Positions 16,335-24,083 of a stretch of 64,000 bases of DNA are shown in pieces. How positions within the stretch are numbered: position 1 is the stretch's first letter; the number at the start of each line of letters is the position of its first letter. A model generated the notes under the pieces. It worked only from the letters and a program-made list of their open reading frames with translations, did not search any database and was not told the origin of the DNA. The stretch covers positions 8,415 through 72,414 of the forward strand of contig CAZVUM010000018.1 in NCBI GenBank assembly GCA_964629575.1, given 5' to 3'. This DNA is from JAYPWI01 sp964629575. Lineage in GTDB: Bacteria; Actinomycetota; Acidimicrobiia; Acidimicrobiales; Poriferisodalaceae. Position numbers and translations under genes: made by a program.

Positions 16335-16610
16335 ATGCCGGAGGCTTCCCAGGTCGACGTGTCCCAGCTCACCCACGACCAGCGGGCGCTGCTCGAGCAG
16401 CTGATGCAGGGCGAAGGGATTGTGCACGAATGGGACGGCACGATCCTCCGCGTCGGACCCGGCGCCGGAGGGCGGGTGCGCGAGCTCGTCGACACCCTCG
16501 GCGACGGCTCAGACGAAGCGCTCGATCCGGACGGGGTCAGCTTCGGGGAGCGCCTGGCGACGCGCATCGTGGGATTCTTCCGACGTGAGAAGGCCGACGG
16601 AGACGGCTGA
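16335..16610 (+). CDS. Hypothetical protein, 91 residues
   Basis: A small soluble protein of unknown function. It has an amphipathic N-terminal helix (LTHDQRALLEQLMQGEG), a short beta segment (IVHEWDGTILRVGPG) and a C-terminal helix with basic end (FGERLATRIVGFFRRE). It follows the ferritin-like gene by 6 nt and is likely co-transcribed. No motif identified. GC-rich third positions and correct spacing support real coding. Tandem small hairpins follow its stop. Confidence 0.6.
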   Translation: MPEASQVDVSQLTHDQRALLEQLMQGEGIVHEWDGTILRVGPGAGGRVRELVDTLGDGSDEALDPDGVSFGERLATRIVGFFRREKADGDG

Positions 16611-16646
16611 GGCTCAGCGTCCCTTCAGCGCGTCGACAACGCGCTG
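16607..16646 (+). terminator. Tandem hairpins after the 91-residue gene (weak terminator candidate)
   Basis: A 5-bp hairpin GCTGA-GGC-TCAGC overlaps the stop codon, and a perfect 8-bp hairpin CAGCGCGT / ACGCGCTG (16626-16633 and 16639-16646, loop CGACA) follows. There is no T-run, so this would be a non-canonical terminator at best. Confidence 0.3.
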
Positions 16647-16709
16647 GCGAGGGGCCGCAACTCACCGATCGGGGCGTTGAGGGCGCGACGCCCTACCCTC
16701 GGATCAGTC

Positions 16710-18005
16710 ATGGCTGAGCCCCGCAGATTCTTCTTGCAGACACTGGGCTGTCCGAAGAACCAGGTCGACACCGACAAGATCACCGGCACTCTCCTCGACG
16801 ATGGCATGGTTCCCTCCCGTGACGCCGCTTCTGCCGACCTCGTCGTGGTGAACACCTGCGCCTTCATCGAGGAGGCGCGGCAGGAGTCGATCGACACGAT
16901 TCTCGCCCTCGACGACGAACGGGCCGACGGCTCCCGGCTCGTCGTCACGGGCTGTATGGCCGAGCGCTACGGGGATGAGCTCGCCGAAGCACTCCCCGAA
17001 GTCGACCAGGTGGCCGGCTTCGGTGTGCCGGTTCAGCTCGGTCGCAAACCCGAGGGGCTCAGCGTCTCCGCCGCGCCGCCGGTTCCGGAGTTCGACCTCC
17101 TCAACGTGCGCCGGCCGAGGTCGGATCTCCCGTGGGCATACGTCAAGATCGCCGAGGGGTGCGATCGAACGTGCGGTTTCTGCGCGATCCCGTCGTTCCG
17201 CGGCCCGCAGAACAGCAGGACCGAGGAATCGATCCTGCGAGAGGTGGACGAGCTCGACGTGCGAGAGGTCGTCCTGGTCGCCCAGGACCTGGCGAGCTAC
17301 GGCAAAGACCACGGGCGCCGCGGAGCGATCGTCCCGCTCGTGGAAGCGGTGGCGCGCGAGGTCGACCGTGTCCGGCTGCTGTACCTCTACCCGAGCGATC
17401 TCTCCGACGAGCTCATCGACGCCGTGCTCGCCTCCGGAACCCCGTACTTCGACCTGTCGCTGCAGCACGTCTCCAAGGCGCACCTCCGGCGCATGCGCCG
17501 TTGGGGCGATGGCCAGCGGTTTCTCGACCGGATCGAACAGATCCGCCGGCGCGAGCCGGAGGCGGCGTTTCGATCCAACTTCATCGTCGGCTATCCGGGT
17601 GAGACCGAAGACGATCAGGCGGAGATGGCGGCGTGGATCGAAGCGGCCCAGCTCGACTGGTGTGGATTCTTCACGTACTCCAAAGAGGAGGGCACTCACG
17701 CGGCTGATCTCGACGACCAGGTTCGGCGCGAGCTCGCGCTACAGCGGCTCGCCGAGCTCACCGAACTCCAGGATGGGATCACGGCCGAACGACGCGATGC
17801 CCTGGTCGGGTCCACGCTCTCTGTTCTCGTCGATCAGCCGGGGGTGGGTCGCAGTCACCGCGAGGCGCCCGAAATCGACGGGATCGTGTCCGTCGACCCC
17901 GGGCGTACCCCCGGCCGGTTCCACGAGGTGTTGATCGACTGGTCCGACGGGCCAGACGTCGGTGAGGCCTCCGCCGACGCCGACGCGGCGGCCGAGTACA
18001 CGTAG
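16710..18005 (+). CDS. rimO: Ribosomal protein S12 methylthiotransferase RimO
   Basis: A 431-residue radical-SAM methylthiotransferase that modifies an aspartate of ribosomal protein S12. The N-terminal UPF0004 domain holds the auxiliary cluster cysteines C14, C50 and C82, the radical-SAM motif is C151-x3-C155-x2-C158 in GCDRTCGFC, and a TRAM-like C-terminus follows. RimO rather than MiaB is favoured by FLQTLGCPKNQVD and IPSFRGPQNSR; the window also has a clear miaB at 39612. A TACCCT hexamer lies 10 nt before the ATG. pgsA follows 12 nt downstream with a TAGGCT hexamer of its own. Confidence 0.95.
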   Translation: MAEPRRFFLQTLGCPKNQVDTDKITGTLLDDGMVPSRDAASADLVVVNTCAFIEEARQESIDTILALDDERADGSRLVVTGCMAERYGDELAEALPEVDQVAGFGVPVQLGRKPEGLSVSAAPPVPEFDLLNVRRPRSDLPWAYVKIAEGCDRTCGFCAIPSFRGPQNSRTEESILREVDELDVREVVLVAQDLASYGKDHGRRGAIVPLVEAVAREVDRVRLLYLYPSDLSDELIDAVLASGTPYFDLSLQHVSKAHLRRMRRWGDGQRFLDRIEQIRRREPEAAFRSNFIVGYPGETEDDQAEMAAWIEAAQLDWCGFFTYSKEEGTHAADLDDQVRRELALQRLAELTELQDGITAERRDALVGSTLSVLVDQPGVGRSHREAPEIDGIVSVDPGRTPGRFHEVLIDWSDGPDVGEASADADAAAEYT

Positions 18006-18017
18006 GCTGCGGGCGCG

Positions 18018-18617
18018 ATGAGTGGGGGCGAGCCAGACCGCGAGCCGATCTATGGCCCCACCGCGCTCGCGACGCCTGCCAACTTCGTCACCGTTGCCCG
18101 CATCGTCGCCACACCGATCTTCATCGTGATGGTGGTGAACAACGAACCGTCGTGGGCCACCTTCGCCGTCGGGTTCGTGATCGGCATCACCGACTTCGTC
18201 GACGGGTACCTCGCCCGCCGCCTGGGAGAGACGCGCTCGGGCGCGTTCCTGGATCCGCTTGCCGACAAGGTTCTCGTGCTCGGCGGCTTCGTTGCCCTCG
18301 TCGCCAACGGCCAGTTCCACTGGGCGCCCGTGGCGATCATCGCGGCCCGGGAGCTGGCGATCAGCGCGTACCGCTCACGGGCGGGCCGTCAGGGCATCAC
18401 CGTTCCGGCCACCAAGCTCGCCAAGTGGAAGACGTTCATCCAGCTCTGGGCCATCGGCTTCGCGATCATGCCTCCGATCGCGGAGAACGCCCACTGGATC
18501 GCCACGACCACGCTGTGGATTGCGCTCGTGCTCACCGTGCAGACGGGTGCCGCCTATCTGCTCGGCGCTCGCCGCGTCGCAGCTCAGCAGTTGGGCGAAG
18601 GGCCCGCCCCGGCGTGA
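18018..18617 (+). CDS. pgsA: CDP-diacylglycerol--glycerol-3-phosphate 3-phosphatidyltransferase
   Basis: A 199-residue integral membrane enzyme making phosphatidylglycerol phosphate from CDP-diacylglycerol. The CDP-alcohol phosphatidyltransferase signature is present as D59-x2-D62-G63-x2-A66-R67 ... G75-x3-D79-x3-D83 (the spacer after AR is one residue shorter than the textbook eight). Several hydrophobic helices follow (FVALVANG, WAIGFAIM, LWIALVLTV). Its location after rimO is common in actinobacteria (rimO-pgsA-cinA-recA neighbourhoods), and cinA and recA also occur on the same strand further right. The stop overlaps the epimerase start. Confidence 0.92.
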   Translation: MSGGEPDREPIYGPTALATPANFVTVARIVATPIFIVMVVNNEPSWATFAVGFVIGITDFVDGYLARRLGETRSGAFLDPLADKVLVLGGFVALVANGQFHWAPVAIIAARELAISAYRSRAGRQGITVPATKLAKWKTFIQLWAIGFAIMPPIAENAHWIATTTLWIALVLTVQTGAAYLLGARRVAAQQLGEGPAPA

Positions 18618-19405
18618 ACGATCGCCTGGTCCTGACCGACGGCGACACCGAGCTCGAAGTCGATCTCGAAAGCGGGGGCCGCCTCGCTCGCATGGAGTTC
18701 GAGGGCCACGATGTGCTGGTCGGCCGCGAGGGCGACCCGTTTCGCTGGGGCAGCTACCCCATGGTCCCCTTCGCCGGCCGGATTCGGCGCGGTCGCTTCG
18801 AGTTTCGGGGAGTCGGGCACGCGCTTCCCCCCAATCTCGGCCCTCACACGGGCCACGGCTACGGCTTCCTCGGCCGATGGCAGCAGATCGACGAGGCCAC
18901 CGTCGAGTACCAGATGGCCGAACCATGGCCGTTCGAGGGATCGGTCCGGCAGTCGTTCGACGTCGCCCCGGGGAGAGTCACCGTCACCATGGAGGTCCGG
19001 GCAGCGGAGGACCAGCCGGTGATGCTGGGATGGCACCCCTGGTTCCGACGCGTCCTCGACGATGGCGCCGAGCTGGAACTCACTGTCGAGCCGTCGCTGA
19101 TGTACGAGCTCGACCGCGAAATGATCCCCACCGGTCGGCGAGTACAGCCCCCACCGCGGCCCTGGGACAACTGTTTCGTCGGTCTCGAGTCGCCACCCCT
19201 GCTTCGATGGGGATCGACGCTCGCCGTCGAGATCACGAGCTCGTGCGACCACTGGGTGATCTTCGACGAGCCCGAGCATGCGATCTGCGTCGAGCCACAG
19301 ACCGGAGCGCCAGACGAGTTCAACCGTGACCCCTTGGTGCTCGTCGCGTCCGACCGGATCGTTCACTCGATGACGGTTGCCCAGGTCGCGCCACCACCCA
19401 CCTAG
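18614..19405 (+). CDS. Aldose 1-epimerase (galactose mutarotase) family protein
   Basis: A 263-residue beta-sandwich protein. The GSYPMVPFAGRIRRGRF segment corresponds to the substrate-binding NxRxxxG-type region of galactose mutarotases. HTGHGYGFL and GWHPWFRR give the two histidine motifs, and the late IFDEPEHAICVEPQTGAPDEFN block contains the catalytic glutamate of this superfamily. The GTG start at 18614 overlaps the pgsA stop (GTGA). It interconverts sugar anomers or epimerises a sugar phosphate; the substrate is not determinable. Confidence 0.85.
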   Translation: MNDRLVLTDGDTELEVDLESGGRLARMEFEGHDVLVGREGDPFRWGSYPMVPFAGRIRRGRFEFRGVGHALPPNLGPHTGHGYGFLGRWQQIDEATVEYQMAEPWPFEGSVRQSFDVAPGRVTVTMEVRAAEDQPVMLGWHPWFRRVLDDGAELELTVEPSLMYELDREMIPTGRRVQPPPRPWDNCFVGLESPPLLRWGSTLAVEITSSCDHWVIFDEPEHAICVEPQTGAPDEFNRDPLVLVASDRIVHSMTVAQVAPPPT

Positions 19406-19426
19406 CGCTGGAGGCGAGACTGGCGT

Positions 19427-20254
19427 ATGGGCCAGCTCCAGCGAATCGACCGACGCCTGTTCCTCCAGCAGCTCGGACGTCGAACAGCGGGCGTGGTGGT
19501 GATGGGGACCGGGCTCGTGGCGTGCTCGTCGTCGAGCGACGGCGAGTCGGTGACCCAGACCTCGGTCCGGGTCACCACGACCCGACAGGGAACCGTGAGC
19601 ACGACGACCACGACCGAGGTGCTCGACGACGGCACGACGACCACGACCGAACCAGGAGAACAGCTGCGGTGGAGCGTGGCGTCGTTCGACTTCGTGTCGG
19701 CGTACGTGCTCGCCCGCGGCGACACGGTGACGATCGTCGACACGGGTGTCAGCGGTAGCGCGGCGAGATTCGACGACGCGCTCGGGGCCCTCAGCGTTGG
19801 GTGGACCGACGTCGACCACGTGGTCCTCACCCACCTTCACGGCGACCACGTGGGCGGTCTGGGTGACGTGCTCGCCAGTGCCCCTGACGCGATGGCCTAT
19901 GCAGGAGCGGCCGACGTCGACGGGATCTCCAGCCCGCGGCCGCTCACCGGCCTCGACCACGGCGACGAGGTCGCCGGCCTGGCGATCATCGGCACTCCGG
20001 GGCACACCGCTGGACACATCTCCGTGTACGACGAGGGCACCGGCCTGCTGGTCGCCGGCGATGCACTCAACACAACCGCCGCGTCGATCGAGGGACCCAA
20101 TCCGCGCTTCAGCTCGGACCTCGACCTGGCCAACATGTCTGCGCTCGCCCTGTCCGATCTCACTGTGTCGACAGTGCTTCCGGGCCATGGGCCCGTCGTC
20201 GAAGATGCGGGCCCGCTCCTCGACGCGCTCGCGGCATCGCTTCGCAGCGGGTGA
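19427..20254 (+). CDS. Exported metallo-beta-lactamase-fold hydrolase (Tat/lipoprotein)
   Basis: A 275-residue MBL-fold protein. The metal motif THLHGDH, followed by the histidine of GTPGHTAGH, the aspartate of VAGDAL and the final histidine of LPGHGP, make a complete binuclear zinc site. The N-terminus carries an RR motif (RRLFLQQLG, residues 9-17) and a lipobox-like GLVACS with C33, suggesting Tat export and lipid anchoring. A Thr-rich linker (about 45-78) separates anchor and domain. Substrates range from lactones to glyoxalase-type thioesters; none can be assigned. Confidence 0.82.
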   Translation: MGQLQRIDRRLFLQQLGRRTAGVVVMGTGLVACSSSSDGESVTQTSVRVTTTRQGTVSTTTTTEVLDDGTTTTTEPGEQLRWSVASFDFVSAYVLARGDTVTIVDTGVSGSAARFDDALGALSVGWTDVDHVVLTHLHGDHVGGLGDVLASAPDAMAYAGAADVDGISSPRPLTGLDHGDEVAGLAIIGTPGHTAGHISVYDEGTGLLVAGDALNTTAASIEGPNPRFSSDLDLANMSALALSDLTVSTVLPGHGPVVEDAGPLLDALAASLRSG

Positions 20255-20320
20255 GCGCACTCGCCACCCAAGCCCGACACCCCTCTCAGGAGCGATGAAT
20301 GTGGCAGCTCCGGTGAGGAT

Positions 20321-20863
20321 CTAGCTACAGGCGTTGGCCACCCAGGCACTCACGTTCGTGAGGGCCGTCGTCATCCCGAGCACTGCTGGATCGTTGAGCA
20401 AGTTGGCAAACTCGAGCGCCGCCTCCGGGTTGGTGGCGATGCTCGCCGGATCCCAATCGATCGCCTCGAGGGCGGCCCCGATCACGTCGAGGCCCGCGAT
20501 GGCGGCGTCGATGTCGTCGCTCAGTTCGGGAGCTTCGGCCGCCAGCGCCTGCAACGATTGGCGCGCTTCGTTGTAGCTGGCCTCGAGGTCCTCGCCTCCG
20601 GCGGTCGGGTCGAAGCCCGCTGAGTCGCCCGCAGCCTCGAGCGCCTCTCTCACCTCGTCACAGTCGAAAGACGACGGAGCGTTGCTGCCGGCATCGGACG
20701 ACGAGTCGTCGGAGGACGAGTCGTCGCTTGTGCCGGAGTCTTCGGGCACGGCGTCGTTGGACGAATCTTGGGTGAATGAGGCCGGCTCGTCGTCGGAGCC
20801 TCCACCGCATGCACCTGCCAGCAGTGCCAAGGCGGCGAACCCAATCAGCAGTTGACGCTTCAT
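20321..20863 (-). CDS. Putative lipoprotein, Asp/Ser-rich
   Basis: A 180-residue lipoprotein of unknown role. Signal sequence MKRQLLIGFAALALLAGAC ends in a clear lipobox with C19. A low-complexity DS-rich linker (about 22-65) precedes a helical domain with two cysteines (FDCDEV and the C-terminal NACS) that could form a disulfide. GGGAG precedes the ATG. Convergent with the MBL-fold gene. A perfect 8-bp hairpin lies just upstream in its 5' region. Confidence 0.75.
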   Translation of the reverse strand: MKRQLLIGFAALALLAGACGGGSDDEPASFTQDSSNDAVPEDSGTSDDSSSDDSSSDAGSNAPSSFDCDEVREALEAAGDSAGFDPTAGGEDLEASYNEARQSLQALAAEAPELSDDIDAAIAGLDVIGAALEAIDWDPASIATNPEAALEFANLLNDPAVLGMTTALTNVSAWVANACS

Positions 20864-20884
20864 CTCCCGCTCCCATCCGGTGTT

Positions 20885-20905
20885 CCCAGCGCGACCGGCG
20901 CTGGG
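20885..20905 (-). other. Hairpin upstream of the lipoprotein gene
   Basis: CCCAGCGC and GCGCTGGG form a perfect 8-bp stem with a 5-nt loop, 22 nt upstream of the lipoprotein ATG and downstream of the SRPBCC stop. Without a U-tract it is an uncertain terminator or leader structure. Adjacent are a short GATAC/GTATC stem and a tandem GCCGGCACC repeat. Confidence 0.35.
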
Positions 20906-20968
20906 TGCCCGACGATACCGGGCGTATCAGGGGCCGGCACCCGCCGGCACCGTCGGGCCGCCGCTTCT

Positions 20969-21427
20969 TCAGTCGGCGTTCCGCTCCTGCGTGGCCGGTC
21001 CGAGGTCGGCGATGAATGCGCCGAATCCCTTGCGGAGGAGCCGGTCGAGGATCGGTCCGTAGAGGAGGGCGAGTGGTCCGCCTTTTGGCTCGTAGTCGTA
21101 GCTCATCGTGAACGGCGTCGACCCACCGGCGTCAGTGAGGGTGAAGGTCATCGTGGCCTGCTTGACGGGTTGCTTCTCGATCTGATCGACAGCGATCACC
21201 ATTCGCTCTTCGGGGGTCCACTCGGTCACGGTCTCGCGGTTCTTGATCGATCCCTTTGCGCCCACGTTGACCTGGCGCTGGGCTCCGACGCCTGCGACTG
21301 CGTCGCCGATGGCGTAGCTCTCCTTCACGGCCTGATTCCAGTCGACGATGTTCGGGTAGTCGGCCAGCACGGCCCATACGTTCGTTCGCGGCGAGGCGAC
21401 GGTTCCCTCGACGGTGACATTTCTCAT
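20969..21427 (-). CDS. SRPBCC (START/polyketide-cyclase-like) protein
   Basis: A 152-residue ligand-binding START-like protein. The N-terminal VEGTVASPRTNVWAVLADYPNIVDWNQAV is the typical first strand and helix pair, followed by antiparallel strands (RETVTEWTPEERMVI) and a long C-terminal helix (LYGPILDRLLRKGFGAFI). AGGAAG precedes the ATG. It lies 24 nt downstream of the TetR gene on the same strand, so it is probably controlled by that regulator. A second SRPBCC gene lies on the other side of the regulator. Confidence 0.8.
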   Translation of the reverse strand: MRNVTVEGTVASPRTNVWAVLADYPNIVDWNQAVKESYAIGDAVAGVGAQRQVNVGAKGSIKNRETVTEWTPEERMVIAVDQIEKQPVKQATMTFTLTDAGGSTPFTMSYDYEPKGGPLALLYGPILDRLLRKGFGAFIADLGPATQERNAD

Positions 21428-21451
21428 CGGACTTCCTCGGTGTTGTTGTGG

Positions 21452-22027
21452 CTAGCGGGCTCGGACGCCGTTGAGGAACAGCGTCACGGCGCCCTGGGAC
21501 ATGTCGTCGGGGTCGACTTCCCCGGTGAGGGCCCATCGCGACAACACCGCCATGTTGGCGCCGCCCATCAGCGAGGCGATGGTGAGGTCGATGTCGGGGA
21601 CGTCGACATCACCGACCGCTCGAGCCTCGATGAGCAACTCGCGTAGAGGGGCCATGATCGCTCGTTCCGACGAAGCCAGGATCTCGGCCATGGCTTCCAT
21701 CCGTCCGGTCGCACGGATCATGTTGAGGCAGAGTGCTGGATTGCTGGCCAACTCATAGACACCGGCGCGCATCGCGGATTCGAATCGCTCGAGTGCGGTG
21801 CCCTCGCCGGCCCTCGCCTTCTGCACTTGGGCGGCGATGCGCTCCATCTTCTCCTGCATCAGGAAGGTGATGAGGTCGTCCTTGCCCGAGAAGTAGTAGT
21901 AGAGCGTCGCTCTGGCGACGCCGAGGTCCTCTGCTACGTGCTCCATCCGCACGTCGTCACCCCGGGCGAGGAGCTGATCGCTGCTGCCGTACAGCTTGGC
22001 TGCGAGGTCCTCGGGCACCTTCTTCAC
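21452..22027 (-). CDS. TetR family transcriptional regulator
   Basis: A 191-residue repressor. The HTH is in VRMEHVAEDLGVARATLYYYFSGKDDL, whose TLYYYF core is diagnostic, and the C-terminal half is a ligand-binding helical domain. The GTG at 22027 (MKKVPEDLAAK) is preferred over the upstream in-frame TTG at 22036 because TAGCTT (complement 22035..22040) ends exactly 7 nt before it, a leaderless arrangement. Five copies of an imperfect palindrome lie immediately upstream and likely serve as its operators for self-control and for the divergent SRPBCC gene. Confidence 0.9.
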   Translation of the reverse strand: MKKVPEDLAAKLYGSSDQLLARGDDVRMEHVAEDLGVARATLYYYFSGKDDLITFLMQEKMERIAAQVQKARAGEGTALERFESAMRAGVYELASNPALCLNMIRATGRMEAMAEILASSERAIMAPLRELLIEARAVGDVDVPDIDLTIASLMGGANMAVLSRWALTGEVDPDDMSQGAVTLFLNGVRAR

Positions 22028-22049
22028 AGCGCGCAAGCTAGCGCATTGA

Positions 22050-22126
22050 TAGATGCACGTCTAGACATCTGTCCAGAACTCGGCTAGACATTCATCTAGA
22101 CAGTCATCCAAGTAGACAGTCATCCA
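22050..22126. promoter_or_regulatory. Cluster of five TetR-type operator palindromes
   Basis: Five 14-bp imperfect palindromes of the form TAGAYRNNYRTCYA start at 22050, 22062, 22085, 22097 and 22113 (TAGATGCACGTCTA, TAGACATCTGTCCA, TAGACATTCATCTA, and TAGACAGTCATCCA twice). Sites 1/2 and 3/4 share a TA, creating TCTAGA cores. They occupy the region between the divergent TetR and SRPBCC genes, next to the TetR -10 hexamer at 22035-22040. Confidence 0.75.
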
Positions 22127-22187
22127 AAAGGCGACTGCTCGGCTCTGAGGACGGATGGCTGCATCGAACCGACCAAGGAGCAAGCAC

Positions 22188-22677
22188 GTGAACCGGTCAG
22201 AACTCAATGAGACGATCGCTGCCTCCAGGGAGGAGGTCTGGGAGGTCCTGTTCTCGCAGTACGGGGACATCCACATCCACAATCCGACGATGAAAACGTC
22301 GAGCTACATGCACGGTGCCTCGCAGGGAGCGAACGGCGTCGTCCGGCATTGCGAGTTCACGGACAAGCTGTACCTCGATGAACAGATCGCCGAAGTGCAG
22401 GAGAACGCGAGTTTCCGCGTGGAGGTTCTGGAGCACAACCTCCCCTTCGTGAGGGACATGTCTGCGACCTACGAGCTGTCAGCGACCGACGATGGAGCCA
22501 CCGTGGTCAAGATGGTCTCGTTCAGCTCGTTCGCCCCGGGGTTCATGAAGTACCTCATGAGGGGCCGGATGAGGAAGAACGTCGCGAAGCACCTCTTCGG
22601 CCTGAGGTACCACGTGGAGACCGGAAAGTCGGGTCGACCGAGACAACTACGCCGAGGTCTTCGCGAGCTACACCTAG
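22188..22677 (+). CDS. SRPBCC family protein with apparent C-terminal frameshift
   Basis: A START-like protein. The GTG at 22188 is fixed by an ideal AAGGAG (22175-22180) 7 nt upstream, better than the ATG at 22155. The frame is sound through KHLFGLRYHVETGK, the usual last helix. It then runs into a non-family, Arg-rich reading that would overlap cinA. One base fewer in the GGG at 22631-22633 restores a natural ending VDRDNYAEVFASYT and a TAG at 22675-22677. This is therefore either a sequencing indel or a recent frameshift. It is divergent from the TetR gene and probably repressed by it. Confidence 0.72.
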
Positions 22678-22761
22678 CGACCTGCAGCCGCATCCGAGGT
22701 GCGGGGTTAGGGTTCGGTCGGACGATGTCACCGCTCGGGGCGGGAGAGGTAGAGGACTCCA

Positions 22762-24018
22762 ATGAAGTGCGAAATCATCGCGGTGGGAACCGAACTGCTT
22801 CTCGGACAGATCGTCGACACCAATTCGTCGTGGATGGGCGAACACCTGGCGCTCGCCGGGATCGACAGCCACTACCAGACCAAGGTGGGCGACAATTGGG
22901 ACCGGATCGAGGATGCGGTTCGGCTCGGGCTCGAACGCAGCGATGCGGTGATCATGTGCGGCGGGCTCGGTCCCACCCAGGACGACATCACCCGCGACGT
23001 GATCGCCAGGGTGATGGGGTCGGACCTGGTCATGGACGACGTGATCGCCGCCCGGATTCGGGCGATGTTCGAATCGCGTGGTCGCCCGATGCCGGAGAAC
23101 AACCTGCGCCAGGCGATGGTGCCCGTGGGCGCGTCGACGATTCCGCAGCAACCCGGCACGGCGCCGGGCCTCGTGGCTCCCATTCCGCAACCAGATGGCG
23201 GCGAAAAGGTGATCTACGCCGTCCCTGGCGTGCCCTATGAGATGAAAGAGATGGTCTCGGGGACGGTGATCCCCGACCTGCAGGAACGAGCCGGGGTGCG
23301 GGCGGTCATCGACAGCCGCGTCCTTCGCACCTGGGGTCAGAGCGAGTCGGGCCTAGCGGAGATGCTCGCCGACCGGATCGACGAGCTCGATGATGCGGGT
23401 AACCCGACGCTGGCCTTCCTCGCGAGCGGTGTCGAGGGCATCAAGGTGCGGATCACCGCCAAGGCCGAGACAGACGACGGAGTGCGGTCGCTCCTCGACG
23501 CGGAGGAGGTGGTGCTGCGAGACATCCTCGGCGACCTCGTGTTCGCGCTCGACGACGACAACATGGAGGCCGCGGTGCTGGGCCACCTCGCGGCGCGCGG
23601 TTTGTCGCTCGGTGTGATCGAGACCGTCAGCAGCGGCTACATGGCCAGCCGCCTCGCTACGGCCCGCCGCGGCACCGAGGCGTTCGTGGGCGGCGTCGTC
23701 GCACGCAGTGAGGCGATCGCGACGGCACACCTCGGTCCGAACCCCCCGCCACTCGCCTCGCCCGAGGCGGCGCAGGCTCTCGCTCGAGCGGCGCGCGAGG
23801 CGCTGGGTGCAGATGTCGGCGTCGCATCGACCGCTATCGAAGACCGCGCCGACGCGACCGACGATGCACCATTCGGGACGGCGTGGGTCGCCATCTCGAT
23901 GGACGGGCTCAACACAGTCGAGACCGTGCGGCTGCCAGGAGATCTCGAGCGCCTGCGGCAATTCAGCGTGATCTCCGCGCTCAACCTGCTGCGACTCCAT
24001 CTCGAAGGTCGTCGCTGA
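22762..24018 (+). CDS. cinA: CinA-family protein (competence/damage-inducible; MoCF-binding plus degenerate PncC domain)
   Basis: A 418-residue two-domain protein. The N-terminal MoaB/Mog-like domain is clear: EIIAVGTELLLGQIVDTN, CGGLGPTQDDITRD, VPGVPYEMKEM. The C-terminal domain corresponds to nicotinamide-nucleotide amidohydrolase (PncC), but its usual ESCTGG box reads ETVSSG (IETVSSGYMASRL), so deamidation of NMN is uncertain. It lies on the same strand as rimO-pgsA upstream and recA downstream, the typical actinobacterial order with extra genes inserted. GAGG lies 8 nt before the ATG. Confidence 0.88.
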   Translation: MKCEIIAVGTELLLGQIVDTNSSWMGEHLALAGIDSHYQTKVGDNWDRIEDAVRLGLERSDAVIMCGGLGPTQDDITRDVIARVMGSDLVMDDVIAARIRAMFESRGRPMPENNLRQAMVPVGASTIPQQPGTAPGLVAPIPQPDGGEKVIYAVPGVPYEMKEMVSGTVIPDLQERAGVRAVIDSRVLRTWGQSESGLAEMLADRIDELDDAGNPTLAFLASGVEGIKVRITAKAETDDGVRSLLDAEEVVLRDILGDLVFALDDDNMEAAVLGHLAARGLSLGVIETVSSGYMASRLATARRGTEAFVGGVVARSEAIATAHLGPNPPPLASPEAAQALARAAREALGADVGVASTAIEDRADATDDAPFGTAWVAISMDGLNTVETVRLPGDLERLRQFSVISALNLLRLHLEGRR

Positions 24019-24083
24019 GGGCGTCTCGGCGCTGGCGCCGGGTGGCTACGGTGAAAGCCAGAACCGGACGAGGTGGTAGGTCG

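Noticed and set aside
22678..23240. Continuation of the SRPBCC frame into cinA
   Set aside because: Arg/Gly-rich, unlike the family, and overlaps the well-supported cinA frame; explained by a one-base shift at 22631-22633.
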